Under the pieces are notes generated by a model, which saw nothing but the letters and a program-made list of their open reading frames with translations, made no database searches and was not told the DNA's origin. From JAHFLQ01 sp964432465 (GTDB taxonomy: Bacteria > Patescibacteriota > Minisyncoccia > UBA6257 > WO2-44-18): a stretch of DNA of 15,328 nt. Positions 6,636 through 11,722 of the stretch are shown here, piece after piece (position 1 is the first letter of the stretch; the number at the start of each line of letters is the position of its first letter). A program made the position numbers and the translations under genes. Where the stretch lies: assembly GCA_964432465.1 (NCBI GenBank), contig CAYSNI010000056.1:1-15328 (forward strand), read 5' to 3'.

Positions 6636-6665
6636 ACTATAGCATATAAGTACCTATTCTGTCAA
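6636..6665 (-). promoter_or_regulatory. Strong sigma-70 promoter for the 6128-6484 gene
   Basis: A consensus TTGACA (6665-6660), an 18-nt spacer, and TATAGT (6641-6636) preceded by TGC, an extended -10. The predicted start near 6629 gives a leader of about 145 nt. It is the best match to consensus in the window. Confidence 0.8.
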
Positions 6666-6725
6666 GTAATACCCTCCGAACATCTTTTCCTTCAAAGAAG
6701 TTATGAGCTATTATATAGGAAAGCT

Positions 6726-7574
6726 ATGCGATTTAAAACGTTTCTACTTCTTTCGATTTTAACCGGCCTGATCCTGGGCGCGGGATATTTCATCGGCGGA
6801 CAGAACGGAGTGATTATAGCTCTAATGCTCGCGGCGGTGATGAACTTCGTCAGCTACTGGTTCTCCGACAGGATAGTTCTCGCCATGTATAAAGCAAAGC
6901 CACTGCCGGAAAATATCCATCCTCAATTGCACGCAAGTGTCCGAAAAATTGCGGAAAAGATGCATATCCCGATGCCCCGACTCTACATGGTCAACCTTCC
7001 CGTACCGAACGCCTTTGCCACCGGCAGGAATAAAGAACACGCGGTCGTGGCCGTCTCCCCTTCTATATTAGAGTTACTTAATGAACGGGAACTGGAAGGC
7101 GTCCTTGCCCACGAGCTTTCTCACATTCAGAACCGCGACATCCTCATTTCCAGCATCGCCGCCACTTTAGCCGGAGCGCTCTCGTATCTTTCCCAGATAG
7201 CCTATTACGGAATGCTTTTTAGTGGCGGTAAAGATGACCGGGGACAACGCGGCAATCCACTAGTCGCGATACTAATGATCGTAATCACTCCGATTATTGC
7301 TACTCTGCTCCATCTCGCGATTTCCCGCTCGCGCGAATTCCTTGCCGACGAAACCGGCGCGAAAGCAATCGGTGCTTCTGAAGGTCTCGCCAGCGCGCTT
7401 CTTAAATTGCACGGCTATTCAAAACAACATCCGCTGATCGGCCAACCGAAGCACGAAGCCACCGCGCATCTTTTTATCGTTAATCCGTTCAAGCCTTCTG
7501 TATTACTTCGCCTTTTCTCCACTCACCCGCCGGTAGAGGAGCGGGTAAAGCGGCTGGAGGCCGCAAAGTTGTAA
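6726..7574 (+). CDS. htpX: M48 zinc metalloprotease HtpX
   Basis: A membrane-bound protease that degrades misfolded or damaged membrane proteins, with its active site facing the cytosol. The 282 residues are a normal length. Two N-terminal TM helices (about 5-24 and 27-47) come first, then the zinc site HELSH (129-133) with the third ligand Glu209 in FLADETGAKA, and two further hydrophobic segments (about 142-165 and 178-199). THPPVEERVKRLE near the end is typical of the family. The start is ATG at 6726 with GGAAAG just upstream; an open frame continues upstream to 6591 but gives a non-family extension that enters the neighbouring leader. A possible -10 (TATTAT, 6709-6714) would give a very short leader. 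Confidence 0.95.
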   Translation: MRFKTFLLLSILTGLILGAGYFIGGQNGVIIALMLAAVMNFVSYWFSDRIVLAMYKAKPLPENIHPQLHASVRKIAEKMHIPMPRLYMVNLPVPNAFATGRNKEHAVVAVSPSILELLNERELEGVLAHELSHIQNRDILISSIAATLAGALSYLSQIAYYGMLFSGGKDDRGQRGNPLVAILMIVITPIIATLLHLAISRSREFLADETGAKAIGASEGLASALLKLHGYSKQHPLIGQPKHEATAHLFIVNPFKPSVLLRLFSTHPPVEERVKRLEAAKL

Positions 7575-7597
7575 TTACTGATTTTTTGTGGTATACT
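7569..7597 (+). promoter_or_regulatory. Promoter of the 7630-8172 gene
   Basis: TTGTAA (7569-7574), a 17-nt spacer, then TATACT (7592-7597) preceded by TGG, an extended -10. The -35 box contains the htpX stop codon. The leader would be about 25 nt. Confidence 0.65.
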
Positions 7598-7629
7598 TCA
7601 GGCAGTTTTTTAATTGATTCGGAGGATCG

Positions 7630-8172
7630 ATGGCCAAAGTGTTCACCTGGAAGGAAATAGAGCAGGGCGGGACAAAGCAAGAAAATCCATCGGTAATCGA
7701 ACTGGACGTTCATCAGAGTCAGGCCGAGATCCGGCAGTACCTTACGGAAAAAGCCGAACGCCTTTTGCAAAATTGGACGCGGTTAAAAGGCGGGACCAAG
7801 GAGACCGAGGCCAGGCAGTGCGCATTTTTAGAGGAAGCGTTAGAAGCTTCGGTGGAAGTTGCCGGACGAGCACTGTGCTGGCTAGGCATTCATCTTAAGC
7901 ACTACTCTAGGTATGAGATTTTCAGAAATTTTTCTCAATTCGGAAGCGAACCGCTTTGGCGCATCTTACGGGACACGCTGATTCCGATCGAGCAGGAATA
8001 TTATGAAAATGTCCGCCAGCGAGTGAAGGATAGGAACGTCGCGGCCTACCTGATGATGATCGCCGACCTGAAGCGAATCGCTATGCCGATGGCTTATCAC
8101 TTCACGAAAGATTGCCTAGCCTTTCTCGACCAGCGAGAATTTGTCGGACTACAAAATAAATCGGCACCCTAG
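7630..8172 (+). CDS. Alpha-helical protein of unknown function
   Basis: A 180-residue soluble protein that I do not recognise. There is no signal peptide or membrane segment. After a short N-terminal strand region (MAKVFTWKEIEQGG) it appears almost wholly helical, with charged heptad-like stretches (QAEIRQYLTEKAERLLQNW; EQEYYENVRQRVKDR) and a middle part rich in aromatic residues. A four- or five-helix bundle is likely. GGAGG lies 4 nt before ATG. It has its own promoter downstream of htpX and its own terminator, so it is monocistronic. The last codons (Ser-Ala-Pro) are encoded by the terminator stem and the TAG lies in the terminator loop. Confidence 0.8.
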   Translation: MAKVFTWKEIEQGGTKQENPSVIELDVHQSQAEIRQYLTEKAERLLQNWTRLKGGTKETEARQCAFLEEALEASVEVAGRALCWLGIHLKHYSRYEIFRNFSQFGSEPLWRILRDTLIPIEQEYYENVRQRVKDRNVAAYLMMIADLKRIAMPMAYHFTKDCLAFLDQREFVGLQNKSAP

Positions 8173-8187
8173 TGGTGCCGATTTTAT
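8158..8187 (+). terminator. Intrinsic terminator containing the stop codon of the upstream gene
   Basis: AAATCGGCACC (8158-8168) pairs perfectly with GGTGCCGATTT (8174-8184) around a CTAGT loop, followed by TAT. The TAG stop (8170-8172) lies wholly in the 5-nt loop. Confidence 0.85.
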
Positions 8188-8272
8188 ATGCCGAACTTCC
8201 AAACGAAACCACAACCGTAAGGTTGCGGAAGTGTGGGCATATCCTCTGCTATGACGTGTCATAGCAGAGGAT
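8186..8272. repeat. Hairpin cluster between two convergent terminators
   Basis: A nested structure pairs ATATGCC (8186-8192) with GGCATAT (8236-8242), ACTTCC (8195-8200) with GGAAGT (8227-8232) and CAACC (8212-8216) with GGTTG (8221-8225). It abuts a 14-bp perfect hairpin, ATCCTCTGCTATGA/TCATAGCAGAGGAT (8241-8254 with 8259-8272), which shares two bases with the first structure. No reading frame or T-run is associated. It could be a palindromic mobile repeat or a small structured RNA. Confidence 0.55.
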
Positions 8273-8289
8273 CGGTAATGCCAGAACTG

Positions 8290-8319
8290 AAAAACCCCAG
8301 ACCTTAAGGTCTGGGGTTT
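8290..8319 (-). terminator. Terminator of the 8322-8558 gene
   Basis: AAACCCCAGACC (8292-8303) pairs with GGTCTGGGGTTT (8308-8319) around TTAA. On the minus strand it ends in a run of five T (8294-8290). It begins 2 bp after the stop codon. Confidence 0.88.
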
Positions 8320-8321
8320 CA

Positions 8322-8558
8322 TTACAGCGACTTCATTCTCCGATACGCGGCGGATCCGCACCAGATCCAGATCAGGAAGCAGAACAAGGTGAGTATTCCA
8401 CCGGCTCCAAAAAGCAGATGAAGCGCATAAAAGAGCGCGAGGAAAACGCAGGCTCCAACTTCAAACATCGCACACCCGCGCGTATGCCGGAAAGGCGGAT
8501 TGGCAAGGCTTAGCAAAACCAATATTAGCATTAGGCTCAGTGCCAGAATCCCTAGCAT
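8322..8558 (-). CDS. Small three-TM membrane protein
   Basis: A 78-residue protein that I do not recognise. Three hydrophobic segments are visible at about residues 2-19, 30-50 and 51-69 (LGILALSLMLILVLLSLA; EVGACVFLALFYALHLLFGA; GGILTLFCFLIWIWCG), separated by a basic loop (PPFRHTRG) and ending in a basic tail (YRRMKSL). Two Cys occur in or near the last helices. GGAGA lies 7 nt before ATG at 8558. It has its own promoter and terminator. It could be a small membrane component or stress protein; nothing more can be said. Confidence 0.7.
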   Translation of the reverse strand: MLGILALSLMLILVLLSLANPPFRHTRGCAMFEVGACVFLALFYALHLLFGAGGILTLFCFLIWIWCGSAAYRRMKSL

Positions 8559-8584
8559 TATCTCTTCTCCAAAAAGCTAAATCG

Positions 8585-8613
8585 ATTAAAACATTTTATT
8601 TGCGAAAAAACAA
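8585..8613 (-). promoter_or_regulatory. Promoter of the 8322-8558 gene
   Basis: TTGTTT (8613-8608), a 17-nt spacer, then TTTAAT (8590-8585). It overlaps, on the opposite strand, the tRNA-Arg promoter, so the two transcripts may compete. Confidence 0.5.
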
Positions 8614-8628
8614 GAATTCGAATATGAT
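8600..8628 (+). promoter_or_regulatory. tRNA-Arg promoter
   Basis: TTGCGA (8600-8605), a 17-nt spacer, TATGAT (8623-8628). There are 12 nt between the -10 and the tRNA, as for the other two tRNA genes here. Confidence 0.7.
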
Positions 8629-8640
8629 AAATCAATATTT

Positions 8641-8712
8641 GCCCTCGTCGTTCAATGGACAGGACGCAAGATTGCGGATCTTGCAATGTTGGTTCGATTC
8701 CAACCGAGGGCA
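8641..8712 (+). tRNA. tRNA-Arg (anticodon GCG)
   Basis: A complete cloverleaf: acceptor GCCCTCG/CGAGGGC with A73, D-stem GTTC/GGAC with an A in the D-loop as expected for Arg, anticodon stem CAAGA/TCTTG with loop TTGCGGA, T-stem GTTGG/CCAAC with loop TTCGATT. The anticodon GCG reads CGC and CGT. Most bacteria use ACG, edited to ICG by TadA, so GCG is unusual. CCA is not encoded. Confidence 0.94.
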
Positions 8713-8713
8713 C

Positions 8714-8750
8714 AAAATAAAATACGGGGCTTGTCCCCGTATTTTATTTT
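8714..8750. terminator. Terminator after tRNA-Arg
   Basis: AAAATAAAATACGGGG (8714-8729) pairs perfectly over 16 bp with 8735-8750 around CTTGT. The GC core is flanked by A-rich and T-rich arms, so it can stop transcription in either direction. It starts 2 nt after the tRNA. Confidence 0.88.
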
Positions 8751-8763
8751 CCTGTCAATTTGA

Positions 8764-8775
8764 TGGAATCGAACC
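8764..8775 (-). repeat. Inverted copy of the tRNA-Arg T-arm
   Basis: TGGAATCGAACC is the exact reverse complement of GGTTCGATTCCA in the tRNA-Arg T-arm (8691-8702). It lies 61 nt beyond that T-arm, after the terminator, and 5 bp from the stop of the next convergent gene. Confidence 0.65.
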
Positions 8776-8780
8776 GCACT

Positions 8781-9287
8781 CTAAAACTTTAACCAGCGGA
8801 AGAAATGATCGGACAGCGTGTCCTCATATTCAATCTCCGGTAAATGATTATTGAGAAAGTGTCGGACATCCTGCGTCCGTTTTGTCGGGTACAAAATTCT
8901 TAAATAATTACCCAAGCGGTGTTTTCGTTGAAGTACAAGCTCTGATAGTCCGTCTTCCAAGCCATCTACTCTTCGTGTCGCGAAACCAGAGAACTGCTCA
9001 TACAAATAAACCTTACTACTACTCGCCGCGCTAGAGCCCTGATGAAACATGTCGATCGTCAATGCCTCGTCTGAAAGTCTCATACTGAGCTGTCGAGGGG
9101 AACGCCGGGCATGAAAGGTAATCGTCACCATGGCAATAATTGTAAAAATCGCGAAAAGAAAATTGCTCTGCCAGAGAGCGCTGGTAAAAATAATCGTGCC
9201 AATAAAATACAAAACTAGATACCAAACACGAGGCTTTTCCCAATGTTCAAACTCCGGCGCCTGCCATTCTAGATCTTTATTCGACAT
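8781..9287 (-). CDS. Two-TM protein with a PH-like C-terminal domain, unknown function
   Basis: 168 residues. An N-terminal motif W-x-APEFEHWEK precedes two membrane helices (about 21-41 and 43-58), then HARRSPRQLSMRLSDEALTID and a beta-rich domain with YLYEQFSGFATRR. This order (WxAPE, two helices, 'P..v...is..gi.id', 'y.y....F') is a layout I associate with conserved, uncharacterised Patescibacteria proteins with a bacterial PH-like domain; the assignment is from memory. ATG at 9287 has no Shine-Dalgarno site. It follows ddl by 19 bp on the same strand, so the two are probably one transcript, and it may take part in envelope processes. Confidence 0.75.
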   Translation of the reverse strand: MSNKDLEWQAPEFEHWEKPRVWYLVLYFIGTIIFTSALWQSNFLFAIFTIIAMVTITFHARRSPRQLSMRLSDEALTIDMFHQGSSAASSSKVYLYEQFSGFATRRVDGLEDGLSELVLQRKHRLGNYLRILYPTKRTQDVRHFLNNHLPEIEYEDTLSDHFFRWLKF

Positions 9288-9306
9288 GTGATTATTTTAA
9301 CACAAG

Positions 9307-10233
9307 CTACCGCAATGCCGACTGAATAATCGTACCTAAAAGATCCGGAAAGCTGATCCCTTCGGCTTTTGCTTCTTGTGGCAACAAACTTGTTTCCGTC
9401 AGGCCGGGAATCGTATTAATCTCCAAAATATAGAATTTGCCATCTTCGCTCATCATAAAATCGCTACGGGACATCCCGCTCGCGCCGATAATTTTATGCG
9501 CCTTAACCGCCGCCACTTGAATCGCTTGGAGCTGATCAGCAGTTAATCTCGCAGGCGTGATCTCGTGGGTGGCGCCAGCGGTATACTTAGCTTTGTAATC
9601 AAAAAATTTACCGCCTTTTGGAATAATTTCGGTTGGCGGAAGTGCTTTCGTTTTCCCGTCAATTTCCAATACGCCACAGGTTAGCTCACGCCCCTTTATA
9701 AACTTCTGCACCATCACTCGTTTTGAATACTTCTCAGCGGTTTTAATCGCTACCGGCAACTCGCGGAGATCGCGGACGATACTAACGCCAACGCTGGATC
9801 CCCTGTCCGCCGGCTTTACTACTACCGGGAAATTGAACAGGAACTTCTTCGCGCCACCAACCACGGCGAAATCGGGTACGCTTAGCCCGTTCTCCTCAAA
9901 TAATACCGAGGACCTCACTTTATCAATCCCGATCCGGCTTGCCTTTGTACCCGAGCCTGTAAACGGAATATTGTAGCGGCTCAAGATCTTCTGCACCGTT
10001 CCGTCCTCGCCATATTCACCATGCATAGCAATGAAAACCACATCAAACTGCTTTTTTAACTCACTTGGGATAATTGGCCATTTACCTCGCTTGGAAATTT
10101 TAATCGGTTTTACGGAATACTGCTTCTTATCTAGCCCGCCAATAACCATTCGACCGCTTTTCAACGAAATGTCATGTTCAGAGGAAGGCCCGCCCATCAG
10201 CACCGCGACTCGAATTCTGCTTTTTTTCTCCAT
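9307..10233 (-). CDS. ddl: D-alanine--D-alanine ligase
   Basis: An ATP-grasp enzyme of the cytosol that joins two D-Ala for peptidoglycan precursor synthesis. The 308 residues fit the family. Visible motifs are GGPSSEHDIS (14-23), HGEYGEDGTVQ (substrate/ATP region), FTGSGTKASRIGIDK, the ATP-grasp glycine loop KPADRGSSVGVS, and the metal-binding EINTIPGLTETSLLP near the C-terminus. The Tyr of HGEYGEDG suggests the D-Ala-D-Ala rather than the D-Ala-D-Lac form, where Phe is usual in that region, although this is a weak criterion. ATG at 10233 has no Shine-Dalgarno site and would be only some 10 nt from the predicted transcript start, so this mRNA may be near-leaderless. It is the first gene of a probable two-gene unit. 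Confidence 0.96.
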   Translation of the reverse strand: MEKKSRIRVAVLMGGPSSEHDISLKSGRMVIGGLDKKQYSVKPIKISKRGKWPIIPSELKKQFDVVFIAMHGEYGEDGTVQKILSRYNIPFTGSGTKASRIGIDKVRSSVLFEENGLSVPDFAVVGGAKKFLFNFPVVVKPADRGSSVGVSIVRDLRELPVAIKTAEKYSKRVMVQKFIKGRELTCGVLEIDGKTKALPPTEIIPKGGKFFDYKAKYTAGATHEITPARLTADQLQAIQVAAVKAHKIIGASGMSRSDFMMSEDGKFYILEINTIPGLTETSLLPQEAKAEGISFPDLLGTIIQSALR

Positions 10234-10248
10234 AGGAATAATGTAGTT

Positions 10249-10278
10249 ATTATAGGATAAAAAAACCCGACTGGCTAA
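10249..10278 (-). promoter_or_regulatory. ddl promoter embedded in the preceding terminator
   Basis: TATAAT (10254-10249) is a perfect -10. TTAGCC (10278-10273) lies 18 nt upstream, inside the hairpin that terminates the cupin gene. This is the same terminator-promoter overlap as at groES. Confidence 0.6.
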
Positions 10279-10285
10279 GTCGGGC
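10259..10285 (-). terminator. Terminator of the cupin gene, with the stop codon in its loop
   Basis: On the minus strand CCCGACT, loop TAGCC, AGTCGGG (10284-10266), then seven T (10265-10259). The TAG stop codon of the cupin gene (10277-10275) begins the loop. Confidence 0.88.
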
Positions 10286-10631
10286 TAATGAGATCTTTTT
10301 CTTTATAAGTCCGCATTCGGAGACGACGATCATAGATGTGAATGGTTACGACAACCTTGTCGCCGATATTCATCATCCGATGGATCATCACGGGAGTTTC
10401 CCAAAAAGTCTTTCCCGGGCCAAAGGCTTCTATGGTGCGCAGTCGGCCATCCTTGTAATAAACGGCGTTAGAGATAATTCCGCTCATCACCACTACCAGA
10501 CCGGTCGCCTGGCCATGATCATGAAACTCCGAAGCGGAATCAGGCGGCCAGAGGCACTGCACGATCTGCTTCTTGTCACTCTGAAATAGGATTTTCCTTC
10601 TATACAATTTCCACTCCTGCTTGCGACTCAC
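10275..10631 (-). CDS. Cysteine-dioxygenase-like cupin protein
   Basis: A single-domain cupin of 118 residues. The pattern HDHGQATGLVVVMSG (from His37) followed by IHRMMN (His84) and VTIHIYDRRLR matches the cysteine dioxygenase type I family, in which three His (here 37, 39, 84) hold a mononuclear iron and the enzyme oxidises a thiol substrate with O2. It is much shorter than classical cysteine dioxygenases of about 200 residues, so a related thiol dioxygenase or a non-catalytic sensor role is possible. The start is GTG at 10631, with AGGAGG 7 nt upstream. It is monocistronic. The last three codons and the stop are part of its terminator. Confidence 0.75.
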   Translation of the reverse strand: MSRKQEWKLYRRKILFQSDKKQIVQCLWPPDSASEFHDHGQATGLVVVMSGIISNAVYYKDGRLRTIEAFGPGKTFWETPVMIHRMMNIGDKVVVTIHIYDRRLRMRTYKEKDLISPT

Positions 10632-10667
10632 TTTCAGTCCTCCTGATTTACATCTGCTATCGGTTAT

Positions 10668-10707
10668 CCGACGGTAATACCCGACGGTGGCGCATTAAGC
10701 ATGCGCC
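10668..10707. repeat. Direct repeat and palindrome upstream of the cupin gene
   Basis: CCGACGGT occurs twice, 13 bp apart (10668-10675 and 10681-10688), and is followed at once by the hairpin GGCGCAT-TAAGC-ATGCGCC (10689-10707). The site lies 37-76 bp upstream of the cupin GTG, where a regulator would bind. No clear -10/-35 pair was found nearby. Confidence 0.45.
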
Positions 10708-10760
10708 TGCTGCATCAAAAACTAGCTAAACTGTATAAAAATATTCCTGCCCCGTCAATC

Positions 10761-10789
10761 TTTCTTATTTTCTGTTTTCTTGTTATCCT
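10761..10789 (+). promoter_or_regulatory. tRNA-Ser promoter
   Basis: TATCCT (10784-10789) preceded by TGT is an extended -10. TTTCTT (10761-10766) is a weak -35 at 17 nt. There are 12 nt between the -10 and the tRNA, matching the other two tRNA promoters. Confidence 0.5.
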
Positions 10790-10801
10790 ATTCTTAGTTT
10801 T

Positions 10802-10888
10802 GGAGGCGTGGCTGAGCGGCCTAAAGCAGCAACCTGCTAAGTTGTTGACCCTGAAAGGGGTCCGAAGGTTCGAATCCTTCCGCCTCCG
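10802..10888 (+). tRNA. tRNA-Ser (anticodon GCT)
   Basis: A class II tRNA of 87 nt: acceptor GGAGGCG/CGCCTCC with G73, anticodon stem GCAAC/GTTGT with loop CTGCTAA (anticodon GCT, reads AGC/AGT), long variable arm with ACCC/GGGT pairing, and T-arm GAAGG/CCTTC with loop TTCGAAT. CCA is not encoded (CGG follows). Confidence 0.95.
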
Positions 10889-10896
10889 CGGAGCTG

Positions 10897-10934
10897 AAAA
10901 TAAAATGACCCCGTCTTGGGGTTATTTTATTTTT
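10897..10934. terminator. Terminator after tRNA-Ser
   Basis: AAAATAAAATGACCCC (10897-10912) pairs over 16 bp, with one G-T wobble, with 10918-10933 around GTCTT. The AT-flanked GC core is nearly the same design as the tRNA-Arg terminator. Confidence 0.88.
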
Positions 10935-10955
10935 AGCCTTCTGCAAAGCAGAATG

Positions 10956-11084
10956 AGGATTCGAAGACCGCAGGTGATTTTTTCAGCAGAAAAAAATACC
11001 GAGGGGCGGGCTGCGAAAAATTTCCTGCAGGAAATTTATTTGTAGCCGAATCCCCGCCATAGGCGGGCAAGCTTCCGCCTCCGC
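10956..11084. repeat. Scrambled tRNA-Ser 3'-end copies in a gene-free stretch
   Basis: The 304-bp gap 10889-11192 has no convincing gene except its terminators. It starts with the small hairpin TTCTGC-AAA-GCAGAA (10939-10953). AGGATTCGAA (10956-10965) is an inverted copy of the tRNA-Ser T-arm. CGAATCC (11047-11053) and CTTCCGCCTCCGC (11072-11084) are direct copies of the T-arm and acceptor 3' end (13 nt identical to 10877-10889), split by an inserted CCCGCC/GGCGGG hairpin. Between them lies AAATTTCCTGCAGGAAATTT (11018-11037), a perfect 20-bp palindrome. GGATTCG and CGAATCC can pair to close the whole unit. It may be an integration scar or a structured RNA. Confidence 0.6.
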
Positions 11085-11129
11085 AGTCAACATTTTTTAT
11101 CGAGAGACCGAGAGGCCTCGAAAGAAGTG

Positions 11130-11165
11130 AAAATAATAGAGCGACAAAAATCGCTCTATTATTTT
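11130..11165. terminator. Hairpin terminator with no obvious parent gene
   Basis: AAAATAATAGAGCGA (11130-11144) pairs perfectly over 15 bp with 11151-11165 around CAAAAA. No coding gene ends next to it on either strand, so it either ends an unrecognised RNA from 10936-11129 or insulates the genes at 11193 onward. Confidence 0.75.
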
Positions 11166-11192
11166 GAGTAGGCTATGCTGTAAACTGGTCGT

Positions 11193-11306
11193 ATGAGTTT
11201 CGAAGAACCGCAATTGAACATATCGCCATCAGCTGACGAACCGGAAAAGGATAAATCCCAGCACGAAAAAGGCATTGGTGTTTCAATAAACAAACTGATT
11301 CAATAA
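11193..11306 (+). CDS. 37-codon ORF, possible truncated gene
   Basis: ATG at 11193 opens 37 codons (MSFEEPQLNISPSADE ... GVSINKLIQ) ending in TAA. The product is hydrophilic and acidic at the N-terminus. The MSFEEPQ-N-I start resembles the N-terminus of small one-TM proteins I associate with Patescibacteria, but the membrane helix expected there is missing, so this may be a truncated remnant. There is no Shine-Dalgarno site; TATGCT at 11174-11179 is a possible -10. The stop is 2 nt before the next gene's ATG, so it could also act as a short leader peptide coupled to it. Confidence 0.45.
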   Translation: MSFEEPQLNISPSADEPEKDKSQHEKGIGVSINKLIQ

Positions 11307-11308
11307 AT

Positions 11309-11722
11309 ATGAAGATATTAGAACTACTGTTTAACCTGAATTTAATTCTGCTCTCCATTGATCATTTCATCACGGGCGGATCAGCCTTCTTGTATCCTCA
11401 AAAAGCGATTAAAATGTACAAAACAATTTTTGGCGCTGAATTGCCGCCCACCGAGGAATATATGGCAATAATAAAACCATGGGGGGCCCTCGGTATTTTC
11501 GCCGGGTATATAGGACTGTTGCCGCTTTATGATTCAGTTCGATATCAAGAGGTGTTATTTGGTCTGTTTATACTTTTACTCATCAGAATGTTTATACGAT
11601 TATCAAACATCAAAAGAGCCGAAACATATTTTCGGCTCTCCACAAAAAGAAATCTGACCCACGTTTTTCTTATTTTTGTTTCTGCCCTTATGCTTGGGCT
11701 TCAGATTTTGGTCTCAAAATAA
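11309..11722 (+). CDS. Four-TM membrane protein, unknown function
   Basis: 137 residues with four hydrophobic segments (about 4-28, 56-76, 80-97, 116-134). A conserved-looking loop after the first helix contains KMYKTIFGAELPPTEEY. I do not recognise the family. The product resembles that of the neighbouring gene at 11688-12119 in length, helix number and placement, and in a loop reading Y-x-x-x-FGAELP here and VYGATPEI there. The genes converge and their 3' ends overlap by 35 bp. No Shine-Dalgarno site is visible; the ATG is 2 nt after the stop of the 37-codon ORF. The block is AT-rich compared with the left half of the window. Confidence 0.7.
   Translation: MKILELLFNLNLILLSIDHFITGGSAFLYPQKAIKMYKTIFGAELPPTEEYMAIIKPWGALGIFAGYIGLLPLYDSVRYQEVLFGLFILLLIRMFIRLSNIKRAETYFRLSTKRNLTHVFLIFVSALMLGLQILVSK

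Noticed and set aside
8540..8854. Plus-strand frame of 104 codons
   Set aside because: It covers the tRNA-Arg gene, its promoter and terminator and the end of a real minus-strand gene.
10701..11045. Plus-strand frame of 114 codons
   Set aside because: It runs straight through tRNA-Ser and its terminator.
11173..11358. Minus-strand frame of 61 codons
   Set aside because: It is antisense to the 37-codon ORF and the start of the 11309 gene, with no start signal.
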